A stretch of 64,000 bases of DNA from Acidobacteriota bacterium (GTDB lineage Bacteria; Acidobacteriota; Vicinamibacteria; Vicinamibacterales; CAVVIG01). Positions 24,536-34,925 of the stretch are shown here, piece after piece (the stretch's first letter is position 1; every line of letters begins with the position of its first letter). The DNA is taken from contig QHWB01000050.1 in assembly GCA_003222395.1 (NCBI GenBank), positions 62,001 to 126,000 of the forward strand, read 5' to 3'. The notes under the pieces were generated by a model. The model was not told the DNA's origin, made no database searches, and saw nothing but the letters and a program-made list of their open reading frames with translations. Made by a program: the position numbers and the translations under genes.

Positions 24536-26125
24536 ATGATTCGCCTTCCTATGCGCCAACTTCTGTTGTCGGGTCTTGTCGCCGCGACGCTGCTGACCTT
24601 CGGCGCCGACGCGCAGCAGCCCGTTTCGACACCATCGATCCATGCGAAACAAAACCGCCGGCTGATCATCCGCAACGCGATGATCATCTACGGCAACGCG
24701 AAGCCCGCGTACGGGCCGATGGACATCCTCGTCGAGGACGGACGCATCGCCACGATCACCGCGTCGGGCGAGCGGCTGTCGCGCATCGCCGCGTCGGCGA
24801 ACGACGCCGTCATCGACGCTGTTGGCAAGTACGTGATGCCGGGCATCGTCAACGCGCACATGCACTGGCACGAGGAGCGGCAGCCGGGCGTGCCGCAGCC
24901 GATTCAGTACGAGCGGAACCTCTACCTCGCCGCGGGCGTCACGACCGCGCGCGAGGTCGGCGGCGACTTCGACAAGTCGAAGCGGTGGCAGGCCGAGAGC
25001 AACGCGCACGCGATCGTCGCGCCGCGGATTCTCGTGTACCCGTTCGTCAGCAAGGGCCGCACCGGGGCGCCTGGTGAAATCCGCCAGTGGATCCGCGACA
25101 TCAAGCAGCGCGGCGCCGACGGCCTCAAGATCATCGGCATGGATCGCGATCAGCTCGAAGCGATCATGGACGAGGCGCACAAGCTCGGATTGCGCACGGC
25201 GACGCACATCGCGGTCGAAGAAACGACGGCGAAGGATTACGTCGAGCTCGGCGTCAATTCAATCGAGCACTTCTACGGCGTCGCCGACGCCGCGCTCAAC
25301 GGCGTCCAGGATTTCCCGCCGGAAATGAATTATGCGGACGAGATCCACCGGTTCGCGCGCGCGGGCGAGCTGTACGCGCAGGCGGATCCGCAGAAGCTCC
25401 ACAAAGTGATCGACATGATGGTCGAGCGCCACGTCGCGTGGGATCCGACCTTCTCGATCTACGAAGCGAGCCGCGATCTGGTGCGCGCGCAGAACCAGCC
25501 GTGGTTCCGCGACTACCTGCATCCGTCGATGGAGGAATACTTCAAGGGCTCGCTCGACAACCACGGCTCGTACTTCTTCGGCTGGACCGGCACGCAGGAA
25601 GCGCGCTGGAAACAGCAATACCGCATCTGGATGGACGCGGTGCGCGAGTTCGCGAACAAAGGCGGCCTCGTCACCACCGGGGACGATGCCGGCTACATCT
25701 TCTCGATGTACGGCTTCGGCATCTCGCGCGAGCTGGAGCTGCACGAGGAAGCGGGCTTCCACCCGCTGGAGGTCATCGAGCACGCGACCTGGAACGGCGC
25801 GCGCCTGATCGGCATGGAGGATCGGCTGGGCAAGGTCCGCGAAGGATTCGTCGCCGACCTGCTCGTCGTGAACGGCAACCCGCTGGAGAATCTGAAGCTG
25901 CTGAATCCGTACGGCGCCGACGTGATGCTGCTGAACGGCAGGCCCGCCTCGAACTACGCGCCGATCGGCCCGAACGACAAGGTGCAGAACATCCGCGCCG
26001 GCGGCATCGAGTGGACGATCAAGGACGGCATCCCGTACCACGTGCCGACGCTGATGCGCGAAGTCAAAGAGATGGTCTCGCGCGCGCGGTCCGAGCGGGT
26101 GCGCACGACGGCGGGCCAGCCGTGA
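24536..26125 (+). CDS. Secreted amidohydrolase-superfamily enzyme
   Basis: 529 aa. A signal peptide (about 1-27, ending GADAQQ) is followed by the N-terminal beta-sandwich (RRLIIRNAMIIYGNAKP) and a TIM-barrel with the metal motif His108-x-His110 (NAHMHWHE), GADGLKIIGMD, ATHIAVEETT, NSIEHFYG and TTGDDAG (the barrel Asp). The C-terminal strand LGKVREGFVADLLVVNGNPLENLKLL is typical of imidazolonepropionase-like amidohydrolases. The substrate is unknown. ATG 24536 fits the leaderless promoter. The gene ends in a GTGA overlap with the START-like gene. Confidence 0.88.
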   Translation: MIRLPMRQLLLSGLVAATLLTFGADAQQPVSTPSIHAKQNRRLIIRNAMIIYGNAKPAYGPMDILVEDGRIATITASGERLSRIAASANDAVIDAVGKYVMPGIVNAHMHWHEERQPGVPQPIQYERNLYLAAGVTTAREVGGDFDKSKRWQAESNAHAIVAPRILVYPFVSKGRTGAPGEIRQWIRDIKQRGADGLKIIGMDRDQLEAIMDEAHKLGLRTATHIAVEETTAKDYVELGVNSIEHFYGVADAALNGVQDFPPEMNYADEIHRFARAGELYAQADPQKLHKVIDMMVERHVAWDPTFSIYEASRDLVRAQNQPWFRDYLHPSMEEYFKGSLDNHGSYFFGWTGTQEARWKQQYRIWMDAVREFANKGGLVTTGDDAGYIFSMYGFGISRELELHEEAGFHPLEVIEHATWNGARLIGMEDRLGKVREGFVADLLVVNGNPLENLKLLNPYGADVMLLNGRPASNYAPIGPNDKVQNIRAGGIEWTIKDGIPYHVPTLMREVKEMVSRARSERVRTTAGQP

Positions 26126-26604
26126 AGCCGACGGTGACCACTTCGGCGCGGCGGCCCCAGCTCGACGTCTCGACGCGGATCGCCGCGCCGGCGCCAATCG
26201 TGCTGAAAGCGTTCTTCGAACCCGAGGCGCTGACAGCCTGGTGGCAGGTGACCCGTTCGGTGACCACGCCCCGCATTCTCGGCCCGTACGTCGTCGAATG
26301 GGAGCCGACCCATTTCCGCGACGAGATCCTCGGCCGGCTCGGCGGCGTGTTCCGCGGGGTAGTGATGCAGTTCGATCCCCGCGAAGGCTTCTTCGTCGCG
26401 GAAGCGTTCTGGCTGCCGCCCGACGGCGAGCCCATCGGGCCGATGGCGCTGCAGGTGACCGTGCGCGCCGAACCCGGCGGCACGCTGGTGCGCGTCTTTC
26501 AGAGCGGGTTCGAGGAGAGCGAACGCTGGCGGCGGTACTACGACGTGATCAGCCACGGGTGGGAGCGCGCGCTGGCGGCGCTCAAGTCGCTGCTCGAGCA
26601 CTGA
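26122..26604 (+). CDS. AHSA1/SRPBCC-type small protein
   Basis: 160 aa. It has the helix-grip pattern of the AHSA1 family: RIAAPAPIVLKAFFEPEALTAWW at the N-terminus, a WEPTHFRDEI strand, and the C-terminal helix RRYYDVISHGWERALAALKSLL. These proteins bind hydrophobic ligands or chaperone clients. Start GTG 26122 overlaps the amidohydrolase stop, implying translational coupling. No function is assigned. Confidence 0.8.
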   Translation: MKPTVTTSARRPQLDVSTRIAAPAPIVLKAFFEPEALTAWWQVTRSVTTPRILGPYVVEWEPTHFRDEILGRLGGVFRGVVMQFDPREGFFVAEAFWLPPDGEPIGPMALQVTVRAEPGGTLVRVFQSGFEESERWRRYYDVISHGWERALAALKSLLEH

Positions 26605-26648
26605 CTTTCTCCACGACGCCGCAAAGCGCTTCACGCCGCAGGACATCT

Positions 26649-28727
26649 TTGCACGTTCTCGCCTTCTGCGCGGCGGCGATCGTCGCGACGTGGCCGCTGA
26701 TTCTCCATCCCGCGCGAACCATCGCCGGCGGCCTCGGCGATCCGCTGCTCAACACGTTCATCCTCGCGTGGGACGCCGACCGCGCCCGCCATCTGTTCCG
26801 CGGCTTGTGGGACGCGCCGTTCCTGTACCCGCATCGCCATACGCTCGCCTATTCCGAGCATCTGCTCGGCATCGCGCTGTTCACGACGCCAGTCGAATGG
26901 ATCTCGCGTAATCCAATCCTCACCTATAACGTCGCGTACATCTCGTCGTACGCGCTGGCCGGGTTCGGAATGTTCCTGCTCGTGCGGTCGCTCGTCGGGC
27001 GAACCGACGCCGCCGTGCTCGCCGGGCTCGGCTTCGAGCTGACGCCGTATCGACTGGCGCAGACGACACATCTGCAGGTCTTGATGAACGGGTGGATGCC
27101 GATCGGATTATGGGCGCTGCACGAGTACTTCCGAACCGGATCGCGCCGCTGGCTCGCGGCGTTCGCGGCGGCGTTCATCCTGCTCGGATTGTCGAACGGC
27201 TATTACTTCTATTTCTTTTCGATCCCGGCCGGCGTCGTCGTCGCCGTCGACATGGTGCGCCGGCCCAACCGGCGCGCGCGGACGGCGATCGATCTGCTGG
27301 CGGCCGCGCTCGTCGTCGTCGCCGTCGTGGCGCCGATTGCGTGGGTATACTTCCGGCTTCAGCGGGAGGCCGGCTTCGTTCGCAGCGACGAAGAGCTCGC
27401 GGGCCTCAGCGCGCGCCTCGGCGATTACTTCCGCGTTCCGCACGGTGGCTGGACGTGGCGCGGTCTGCTGATCGTCGGCGGCGGCGAGCGAGAGCTCTTC
27501 CACGGCTTCATCGTCATCGGGTTCGCCGCGCTCGGAGCGCTCGCGGTCAGGTCGAGGAGCGTTGCGACGTATGTCGTCGTCACCGCGCTCGCCGTATGGC
27601 TGTCGATGGGTCCGGGCGGCGGACCGCTCTACAAATGGTTGTTCCGCATCGTTCCCGGCTTCAACGGACTGCGCGTGCCGGCGCGCTTCTCGTCGGTCGT
27701 CATCGTCGGGCTCGCCGTGCTCGCGGGCGCCGGTTTGGCATGGGTCCTCGCGCGTCTGCCGCGGCGCGCCGGCGTCGCATGGACGATCGCGATCGCTGGA
27801 ATCATCGTGCTCGAAGGGCAGCACGGCGTCGGGTTGGCCGACGTGCCGGCGGCAAACGTGAAGAGCTGGGACCGCGTCGCGTACGAATGGCTGCAGGCGC
27901 AGCCGGCCGGCGCCGCCATCGAGCTCCCGATCACGCAGCAGGATGATTTTCATCCTTTCACGCTCACGTATCAGCTCGAAGCGCTGCGGCACGGGCATCC
28001 GATCGTGAATGGCTACAGCGGGTGGAAGTCGATGCTGCAGGAGCTCCTCGGCGGCGCCGCCTCGCCGCTCCGCGATCCCTCATTGATCGGTCGCACGCTC
28101 GAAGGACTGCAAGCGATCGGCGTGCGATACGTGTTGCTCCACGAGGGCACATTCCCCGCGCAAGGCGATGCCGTCGTCCTGGTTGACGCGATTCACAGCA
28201 CGCGCGCGCAGATTGCCGAAGAACAACGGTTCGGTCGGACGTGGGCGTGGCGCCTTCGCGGCGCGTCACCGGTATCGGATGACGGACGGCTGAGCCGCAT
28301 CGATCCGAGCGTGGTCTCGCTCGACGCCTCGCAGCAGCAGGGACGGCTGCCGCTGCTCGTCGACGGCGATCGCGACACGCGGTGGATCAGCGGCGATCCG
28401 CAGAGCGGCGGCGAGTGGCTCGCGGTCCACCTTTCACGCCCGATCGACGTCGGGCGCGTCCAGCTCGCGACCGCGGAACGGAGCCTCGGCGACTATCCGA
28501 GACGCTTGAAGATCGAATCGATAGACGAAGCCGCGCATACGCGCGTCCTGTTCGATGATGCGATCGTCGATCGGCTCATCGAAGCGATGGCGATCGACGA
28601 GCGGTACCCGGTGATGAACATCGATCTGCCGCCGAATCGGACGGCGACGCTCAGGATTGCGCAGACCGGTCACGCAGTATCGTGGTGGGCCGTGCATGAA
28701 TTGGGGATCTGGGAAAGAGAGCCGTGA
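26649..28727 (+). CDS. Multi-pass membrane protein, GT-C-like, with discoidin-like C-terminus
   Basis: 692 aa from TTG 26649, which has AGGA at 5-6 bases and is the only sensible start after the upstream stop (the open frame continues into the previous gene as a shadow). About ten membrane helices (residues 1-400) with an early luminal acidic site (GLGDPLLNTFILAWDADRARH) resemble GT-C/YfhO-like glycosyltransferases using polyprenyl-phosphate sugars. Residues about 555-690 look like an F5/8 type C carbohydrate-binding domain (DGDRDTRWISGD, WLAVHLSRPIDVGRVQL, WWAVHELGIW). It is co-transcribed with the two preceding genes. Confidence 0.72.
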   Translation: MHVLAFCAAAIVATWPLILHPARTIAGGLGDPLLNTFILAWDADRARHLFRGLWDAPFLYPHRHTLAYSEHLLGIALFTTPVEWISRNPILTYNVAYISSYALAGFGMFLLVRSLVGRTDAAVLAGLGFELTPYRLAQTTHLQVLMNGWMPIGLWALHEYFRTGSRRWLAAFAAAFILLGLSNGYYFYFFSIPAGVVVAVDMVRRPNRRARTAIDLLAAALVVVAVVAPIAWVYFRLQREAGFVRSDEELAGLSARLGDYFRVPHGGWTWRGLLIVGGGERELFHGFIVIGFAALGALAVRSRSVATYVVVTALAVWLSMGPGGGPLYKWLFRIVPGFNGLRVPARFSSVVIVGLAVLAGAGLAWVLARLPRRAGVAWTIAIAGIIVLEGQHGVGLADVPAANVKSWDRVAYEWLQAQPAGAAIELPITQQDDFHPFTLTYQLEALRHGHPIVNGYSGWKSMLQELLGGAASPLRDPSLIGRTLEGLQAIGVRYVLLHEGTFPAQGDAVVLVDAIHSTRAQIAEEQRFGRTWAWRLRGASPVSDDGRLSRIDPSVVSLDASQQQGRLPLLVDGDRDTRWISGDPQSGGEWLAVHLSRPIDVGRVQLATAERSLGDYPRRLKIESIDEAAHTRVLFDDAIVDRLIEAMAIDERYPVMNIDLPPNRTATLRIAQTGHAVSWWAVHELGIWEREP

Positions 28728-28789
28728 GGACGCGCTCGCGGCGTCAACCGCTCGCGCGTGTCTAGGCTAAATGAGAATCGATTTGATCG

Positions 28790-31279
28790 TCACTCGTACC
28801 GCAACGCAACCATTGGGTCCACTTTCGTTGCCCGCCGCGCCGGAATGTAGCAAGCCAGCAGCGCTGCCCCCACGAGGAGCAGTGTCACGCCTCCGAAAGT
28901 CAGCGGATCGGTGGCAGTCACGCCAAAGAGCAGCGACTCCACGGTGCGCGTCAGCGCCAGCGCGCCGGCGATCCCGATCGCCACGCCGGTAAAGATCGTC
29001 CGCAGCCCCTGGCGCAGGACCATCGTCAGCACGTCGCCAGTGGCCGCGCCGAGCGCGACGCGCACGCCGATTTCGCGCGTGCGGCGGCTCACGGAATACG
29101 CCATCACGCCGAACACGCCGCTCGTCGCGAGCAGGAGTGCCGTGACGCCGAAGAATCCGACGAGGATGACGTTGAACCTTCGCGAGCCGAGCGACGCGGA
29201 ATAGACCTGCGAGAACGTCCGGAACCGCGACGGAATCTCGGGGGCGAGGTCGTGCAGGATGCCGCGCGCCGCCGACGTCACCGACTGCGTGTCCGCATCG
29301 CTCAGCATCGTCACGGTGATCGCGGAGCGCGGACGCTGGAACAGATTCACGTACACGGTCGGACGCGGCGGCGCGTCGAGGCCGTACTCGTGCGTGTCGC
29401 CGACGATGCCGACGATTGTCAGCAGACGCAGGTCGCCGTCCATGTTGCCGAATTCGATCGTGTGACCGATCGGATCCTGATTCGGCCAGCGCTCGCGCGC
29501 GAGCGACTCGCTGATCACGGTTACGTGCGGCGCGTTCGCGCCGTCGCGCTCGTCGAAGATGCGTCCTCGAATGAGCGGGATGCCGAGCGCCTGGAAGTAG
29601 CCGTCCGTGGCGACGCAGAAGTCCGCGATGCCGATCCGCTCTTTCTGCCGGAACAGCGCGCCGATGTCGCCCATCGTCTTCGGGATCTCGTTCGGCGTCA
29701 CCAGGGCAAACATCCCGTCAGGCAGGCCGCCATCGAGCGGGAGAGCGCTCGCCGCGCCGACCTTGCGCACGCCCGGAATCCGCCCGAGCCGATCGAGCAG
29801 GTTCGCAAAGAACAGCGCCTGCCCCGCCTTGGCCTTGAGATCCGTCGCCCACGGCAGCGAGACGTCCATCGTCAGCACGTTGTCGACGCGGAAGCCGGGA
29901 TTGACGTCGAGCACTTTCATCAAGCTGCGTCCGAGGAGGCCTGCGCCGATCACGAGCACCAGCGTGATCGCCATCTGCGCCGCGACGATGACGCGGCCGA
30001 GACGTTGGCTGCCCTGCGAACCTGCGTTGCCGCGAGTGCCCTCGCCGAGCCGATCGCGCGGATCGCGCGAGGTCGCGCGGAGGGCGGTGAACGCGCCGAG
30101 TCCGACGGCGACCGCCGCGGACAGAAGGAACGCGAACGCGAGCACGGGCACATTGATCGCGACGCTGTCCAGCCGCGGCAGATTCGCCGGCGCCAGCGCG
30201 ACAAGCAGCGCCACGCCTTCGAGCGCAAGGAGCAGCCCCAGCGCGCCGCCCGCGATCGACAGCAGGAACGCTTCGGTGAGGAACTGACGGACCAGCCGTC
30301 CGCGCGCCGCGCCGAGCGCGCTGCGGATCGCCAGCTCGCGCTCGCGTACGGCGAGCTGCGCCAGCATCAGGTTCGCGACGTTCGCGCACGCGACCAGCAG
30401 CAGGAATCCGACGGCGCCGAGCAGCACCAGCAGCGGCGATCGCGCTTTGCCCGTCATCGATTCCTGCAGCGGGACGACGAGTCCGTCTTTGAGGAGGTAG
30501 TCGCCCTGCTCGCTCGACGCGTCGTGAATCCGACGCGCGATCGCGCTGATGTCGCGATTCGCCTGGTCGACCGTCACGCCGTCGCGCAGGCGGGCGACCG
30601 CCCTGTGGTTGTGCGACGTCCGGCTCGGATTCTCGCCGCCGAGATCGGTCGGCACCCAGAACTCAACCTCCGCCGGAAAGTGGAATCCGGCCGGCAGCAC
30701 GCCGATCACCGAGAAGCTCGTGCCGTCGATCTTCAGGTGAACCCGCGAGAGATCGCGCGCCGATCCGAGGTACTGACTCCAGTATCCGGAGCCGACGAGC
30801 ACAGTGGGCGCGGCGCCCTTGGTCGCGTCCGCGCCCACGAAACCGCGACCGACGATCGGCTGCACGCCGAACACCTTGAGAAAGTCGGCCGACACGCGTC
30901 CGACGACCGCGCGCGTCGGCGGCGATGCTCCCGATACCGTCGCGATGGCTCCGCCGTACTTCGCAATCGCCTGGAAGCTGCCGTTCTGATCGCGGAAGTC
31001 GTCGAAGTTGGGATCCGCCAGGGCCGTCGGCCGGCCCTTTGACGTGACCTCGAAGACGGCGACGATCCGATCGGGATCGGCGTACGGCAGCGGCCGCAGC
31101 AGCACGCCGTATACGACGCTGAAGATCGCCGTCGTCGCACCGATGCCAAGCGCCAGCGTGAGGACGGCGACGGCGGTGAAGCCGGGATTCTTGCCGAGCT
31201 GCCGAAGAGCGTAGCGGCAATCGGAGAGCACGGAGCGGAGCCAGTTGCCAAGGCGGCCTTCGCGAACCTGTTCTTTCAC
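28790..31279 (-). CDS. ADOP-type FtsX/MacB permease, head domain apparently lost
   Basis: 829 aa from GTG 31279 (TTG 31318 would add 13 residues). Duplicated FtsX modules: first helix [21 protein letters not shown], MacB core, helices with [20 protein letters not shown], second module, and the ending [17 protein letters not shown]. The first residues [28 protein letters not shown] match the junction that in many ADOPs follows an N-terminal helical head domain, and the 13 residues before GTG (ending GGIEQ) also read like its end, so the head seems deleted. It is the last gene downstream of the M16/START-like operon and is convergent with the GT-C-like gene. Confidence 0.85.
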   Translation of the reverse strand: MKEQVREGRLGNWLRSVLSDCRYALRQLGKNPGFTAVAVLTLALGIGATTAIFSVVYGVLLRPLPYADPDRIVAVFEVTSKGRPTALADPNFDDFRDQNGSFQAIAKYGGAIATVSGASPPTRAVVGRVSADFLKVFGVQPIVGRGFVGADATKGAAPTVLVGSGYWSQYLGSARDLSRVHLKIDGTSFSVIGVLPAGFHFPAEVEFWVPTDLGGENPSRTSHNHRAVARLRDGVTVDQANRDISAIARRIHDASSEQGDYLLKDGLVVPLQESMTGKARSPLLVLLGAVGFLLLVACANVANLMLAQLAVRERELAIRSALGAARGRLVRQFLTEAFLLSIAGGALGLLLALEGVALLVALAPANLPRLDSVAINVPVLAFAFLLSAAVAVGLGAFTALRATSRDPRDRLGEGTRGNAGSQGSQRLGRVIVAAQMAITLVLVIGAGLLGRSLMKVLDVNPGFRVDNVLTMDVSLPWATDLKAKAGQALFFANLLDRLGRIPGVRKVGAASALPLDGGLPDGMFALVTPNEIPKTMGDIGALFRQKERIGIADFCVATDGYFQALGIPLIRGRIFDERDGANAPHVTVISESLARERWPNQDPIGHTIEFGNMDGDLRLLTIVGIVGDTHEYGLDAPPRPTVYVNLFQRPRSAITVTMLSDADTQSVTSAARGILHDLAPEIPSRFRTFSQVYSASLGSRRFNVILVGFFGVTALLLATSGVFGVMAYSVSRRTREIGVRVALGAATGDVLTMVLRQGLRTIFTGVAIGIAGALALTRTVESLLFGVTATDPLTFGGVTLLLVGAALLACYIPARRATKVDPMVALRYE

Positions 31280-31322
31280 CTGCTCGATACCCCCTCGTCC
31301 ACGCCTACCTCCACACAACGAT

Positions 31323-31925
31323 TCATCGCCTGAATCCGAGTGAGCGCGCTCGTCGAAGTGTGGCGCCCACGGCAGCCGCGCCCGCGACGAGCGCGGCGGC
31401 GCCGTACGTCACGGGACCGGGAGGCTGCGGGACTTTGGCGCGGGCAATATCGGTCGTGGCGCGGCGGCGCGCCAGCTCCAGGACCAGGCTCTCCTCTCCG
31501 CGCGCCATCGCCCAGCGGTGGTTCGCTTCGAAGATTGGCTTCAGCAGGAACGACAGGTTGCGCAGCAGCGGCTTCTCGGCGCGGATACGCCAGTCGTACG
31601 CGACGTCGACGTACGGACCGCTCTCGTCGAACGTCCAGACGCCGACGCCCTCGAAGTCGCCGTTGGCGACGATCGTGAAGCCGTACGGATATCGTGACTC
31701 CACGACCTCGAACTCCCACGTCAGCGTGTACGGCAGCCACCCTTTCGTGTGCAGGCGCACGCGCCGCCCGACGCCGCGCGCGTCAGGCGGGCGGAGCTCC
31801 TGCACGTCGAGGTATACCGACGGCCACCACCGTGCGAGCGCGAGCGGGTCGCCGAGGACGTCGGCGATCTCGCCGCACGTCCCCTCGATCCGCCAGGTGG
31901 TGAGAAACTGATACTGGTTGTTCAA
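31323..31925 (-). CDS. Polyketide cyclase/SRPBCC-type protein with C-terminal helix
   Basis: 200 aa. The first 145 residues have the SRPBCC pattern ([79 protein letters not shown]). The C-terminus has a likely membrane helix (about 172-190) and an Arg-rich end. The start is TTG 31925, overlapping the stop of the M16 gene (TTGA), and no separate ribosome-binding site is seen, so translation is probably coupled. The ligand is unknown. Confidence 0.75.
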   Translation of the reverse strand: MNNQYQFLTTWRIEGTCGEIADVLGDPLALARWWPSVYLDVQELRPPDARGVGRRVRLHTKGWLPYTLTWEFEVVESRYPYGFTIVANGDFEGVGVWTFDESGPYVDVAYDWRIRAEKPLLRNLSFLLKPIFEANHRWAMARGEESLVLELARRRATTDIARAKVPQPPGPVTYGAAALVAGAAAVGATLRRARSLGFRR

Positions 31926-33346
31926 GGTTGACTGGTCGGCGCCGAGATCGGCTTGCCGTCGGTGTCGAGGAAGGTGATGTGGCTGAACGCGCCGAGCTGA
32001 TCCTTCACCTTCGCGTAGTCGCCGACGATCGCGATCACGGAGTTCTCCGACCCGAGAAGCGTGTGCGCCGCGCTCTTCACCTGCGCGGCGGTCACGGCGG
32101 CGATCTTCGCGCCGTAGCTCTCCGGATAGTCCTTCGGCAGGTCGAACACGTACACATTATTCAATACGCTCGACAGCCCGGCCTGGGTCGCCGTCTGGAT
32201 CGGGAAGATGCCGCGCAGGTACTGCTTCGCGCCCTGCAGCTCCGCCCCTTCGCTCCCCTCCTCGCGCATCTTGTCGATCTCCTTGAAGACCTCGCTGAGC
32301 GTCGCGCCCGTCACTTCGTTGCGGACGTCGGCCGAGAAGCGGTAGAAGCCGGCGTCGGCGAAGCCGTTGAGGATCGAGCCCGGAGAATAGGTGTAGCCCT
32401 TCTCCTCGCGGATGTTGCGCACGATGCGCGAGTTGAACGCGCCGCCGTAAATCGCGTTGGCCAGCGACAGCTCGTACCAGCGCGGATCGCTGCGCTTGAC
32501 GGCGATGTTCCCGAGCGCGATGGACGACTGAATGCTATTCGGCCGCTGGACGAAGTAGACCCGGCGTCCCTCGATCGACGGCGGCGTGGCGTAGGTCGGC
32601 TTCGGCACGTCACCGCGGGTCCACACGCCGAACGATTTCTCGGCCGCCGTCAGCACGGCGTTCGCATCGACCGCGCCGACGACGAGCAGGAACGCGTTGT
32701 TCGGCCGGTAGTGTTCGCGATGGAACTCCTCCAGCTTCGCGCGGTCGATCGCCCGCAGCGACGCCTCGGTCTCGCTCGTTCTCGCGTAGGGATGCTCGCC
32801 GAAGAGCGCGCGGCGGAATTCGCGGTTCGCGAGGAACTGCGGCGATGCCTTCTGCTGCGCCACGTTCTGCAGCCGCTGCTGCTTCAGGATCGCGACCTCG
32901 TCGGGGGGCATCGTCGGGTTCATCGCGACGTCGGCCACGAGATCGATCAGCTGCGGCGCGAACTCCGCGAGGCCGCGCGCCGACAGCGACGAGTAGTCCT
33001 GCGAGACGGCAGCGGACAGCGATCCGCCCATGCCGAAGAACTGACGCCGGATCTCGCGGCTCGTCCGCGTCTTCGTGCCTTCCTGCACGATGTCGGCGGT
33101 GAGCGCCGCCAGCCCGGTGAGGATCGCGGGATCGCTGGAATATCCGGACCGAACGGTGAGCGTCACCGACACTTTCGGTACGATTTCCTGTCGCGTGACG
33201 ATGACGCGCAGGCCGTTGGCCAGTGTTTTCTCGACGCGCGGCGCGAGCTGGAACGGACGCTCCGGCCCGGCGGCTGGACGTTCGGCTTGAGCCGCGGCGC
33301 TCGATGCGATCGCGAGAGCGGTGAGGCAAACGGCAAGCGTTTTCAC
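31922..33346 (-). CDS. Secreted M16 peptidase partner subunit (no HxxEH)
   Basis: 474 aa. A signal peptide (1-20, ending SSAAAQ) precedes two M16 halves. The position of the zinc motif reads GLAALTADIVQEGT, so the HxxEH ligands are missing, whereas the C-terminal half keeps the R...Y pair in NIREEKGYTYSPGS that helps the partner bind substrate. This is the 'R/Y' subunit of a heterodimeric M16B peptidase; the catalytic subunit is encoded just upstream with an ATGA overlap. It is periplasmic or extracellular by its signal peptide. Confidence 0.9.
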   Translation of the reverse strand: MKTLAVCLTALAIASSAAAQAERPAAGPERPFQLAPRVEKTLANGLRVIVTRQEIVPKVSVTLTVRSGYSSDPAILTGLAALTADIVQEGTKTRTSREIRRQFFGMGGSLSAAVSQDYSSLSARGLAEFAPQLIDLVADVAMNPTMPPDEVAILKQQRLQNVAQQKASPQFLANREFRRALFGEHPYARTSETEASLRAIDRAKLEEFHREHYRPNNAFLLVVGAVDANAVLTAAEKSFGVWTRGDVPKPTYATPPSIEGRRVYFVQRPNSIQSSIALGNIAVKRSDPRWYELSLANAIYGGAFNSRIVRNIREEKGYTYSPGSILNGFADAGFYRFSADVRNEVTGATLSEVFKEIDKMREEGSEGAELQGAKQYLRGIFPIQTATQAGLSSVLNNVYVFDLPKDYPESYGAKIAAVTAAQVKSAAHTLLGSENSVIAIVGDYAKVKDQLGAFSHITFLDTDGKPISAPTSQP

Positions 33347-34746
33347 TTCGTGCCTCCTTCCGGACGACGATCGATCGACGTGCGATTGGCCGGCACCAGA
33401 TATTTTTTCGCGGCGGTTTGAACCTCCGCCGTCGTCACTCTGTCGAGCTCCGTCAAAATCGTGTTGATGCGGTTCGGGTCGTCGTCATAGAGCGCCAGCG
33501 CCGCGAGCAGGTCGGAGCGGCCGAAGCCGCCCTCGAGGTTTTCGAGAAACGACGATCGGAAGTTGACCTTCGCCTGCCGCAGCTCGTCTTCGGTGATGCC
33601 GTGCTCCTGCACCGCGGTAATCACCTTGTCGACCACCTTCAGCACATCGTCGCCCTTGAGATCCGGACGGTAGTCGACGCGGAACGTATAGAGCATCGGC
33701 CCGTTGTAGTCGAAGTTGTTGCCCAGGCCGTAGTTGAAGCCGCCCGAAACCTCCGAGGCGACCTGATTCTCCTTGATGAGCGCCTGATACAGCTTCGCGC
33801 TCTCGTCGCTGACGAGCAGCGGATCGAGCAGCGACAGCGCGAAGAAGTCGCGCGTCATCCGATCGGGCAGGTGATAGCCGAACGCGAGCGCCGGCGTGCG
33901 CGCGAGCTTGTCGGACTCGCTGAACTTCTTCTCGGCCGATTGCGGCGGCTCGCCGATGTCGGGGCGCGGCGGCAGCTGGCGCGACGCGATGCCGCCGAAG
34001 TGTTTTTCGGCCAGACGCACGACCTCGTCCGGCGTCGCATCGCCGACGACGACCACGACCGCGTTGTTCGGCGCGTAATAGGTGTCGAAGAACTTCTGCA
34101 CGTCCTCAATCGTCGCGGCCTGAATGTCCGCCAGGTCGCCGTAGAAGTTGTGGGCGTTGAACCAGTTCGTGTTCGCGCGCTGCGGCAGCCCGAGCCATTC
34201 GAACGCGCCGTACGGCTGGTTCAGCACGTTGACGCGCACCTCTTCGCTGACGACGTCCTTCTGGTTCTGCAGATTCTCGGGCGTGATCTTCAGCGAACGC
34301 ATGCGGTCCGCCTCGAGCCACATCGCGAGCTCGAGCGCGTTGGACGGCATCAGCTCGAAGTAGTTCGTGTGATCGAACCGCGTCGACCCGTTCAACGTGC
34401 CGCCGTTCTCGTTGACGATGCGGACGTGCTCGAACTTGTTGACGTGCTCGGAGCCCTGAAACATCAGGTGCTCGAACAAATGGGCGAACCCGGTGCGATT
34501 CCGCGGCTCGATGCGGAAGCCGATCCGGTACATCACTTCCACCGTCACCACGGGCGCCGTATGGTTCTCGCTGATCACCACACGCAGGCCGTTCGGCAGT
34601 TTGCGGTAGACGACTGGAACGCTGAACGTCGCGCTCGTTCCCGGCAGGGACGTCCGCGTCGGCGGCTGCGCGGCCGGCACGCCGGCCGCGAGCGCCGCGA
34701 GGCAGATGGACAGAATGCAGATGCGCACGAAGCGGGAATTTACCAT
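33343..34746 (-). CDS. Secreted M16 zinc peptidase, catalytic subunit
   Basis: 467 aa from ATG 34746, which gives a clear signal peptide (ending AGVPAAQ); an upstream start at 34857 would add 37 residues without function. The inverted zinc motif HLFEH is in GFAHLFEHLMFQGSEH; the distal Glu is expected in VVSEEVRVNVLNQPYGA. The C-terminal half lacks a second motif, as in M16B enzymes. It pairs with the HxxEH-less subunit immediately downstream (ATGA). Substrates are likely unfolded or short peptides, by family knowledge. Confidence 0.9.
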   Translation of the reverse strand: MVNSRFVRICILSICLAALAAGVPAAQPPTRTSLPGTSATFSVPVVYRKLPNGLRVVISENHTAPVVTVEVMYRIGFRIEPRNRTGFAHLFEHLMFQGSEHVNKFEHVRIVNENGGTLNGSTRFDHTNYFELMPSNALELAMWLEADRMRSLKITPENLQNQKDVVSEEVRVNVLNQPYGAFEWLGLPQRANTNWFNAHNFYGDLADIQAATIEDVQKFFDTYYAPNNAVVVVVGDATPDEVVRLAEKHFGGIASRQLPPRPDIGEPPQSAEKKFSESDKLARTPALAFGYHLPDRMTRDFFALSLLDPLLVSDESAKLYQALIKENQVASEVSGGFNYGLGNNFDYNGPMLYTFRVDYRPDLKGDDVLKVVDKVITAVQEHGITEDELRQAKVNFRSSFLENLEGGFGRSDLLAALALYDDDPNRINTILTELDRVTTAEVQTAAKKYLVPANRTSIDRRPEGGTK

Positions 34747-34925
34747 ACGGCGTTTAGACGATAGCTGCCGAGCACGAGATTGCTCGAACGCGGGAATTGT
34801 CGCTGTCCAGCCGTCCCACCAACGGACGCCGCAGGCGGATGCCGTGCGCTTCGACACGAAAGGCCACGAAACCGTGCACCCGGGCGCTTCAGCACTGCCC
34901 CCGCCGACGGCAGGTCACGCGGGTT

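Noticed and set aside
26241-26648. N-terminal extension of the GT-C-like membrane protein
   Set aside because: It lies inside the SRPBCC gene in another frame; TTG 26649 is the plausible start.
30733-31251. Additional frames at the ADOP 5' end that might encode the missing head domain
   Set aside because: Their composition (Arg/Ser-rich) is that of shadows; nothing resembles the ADOP head.
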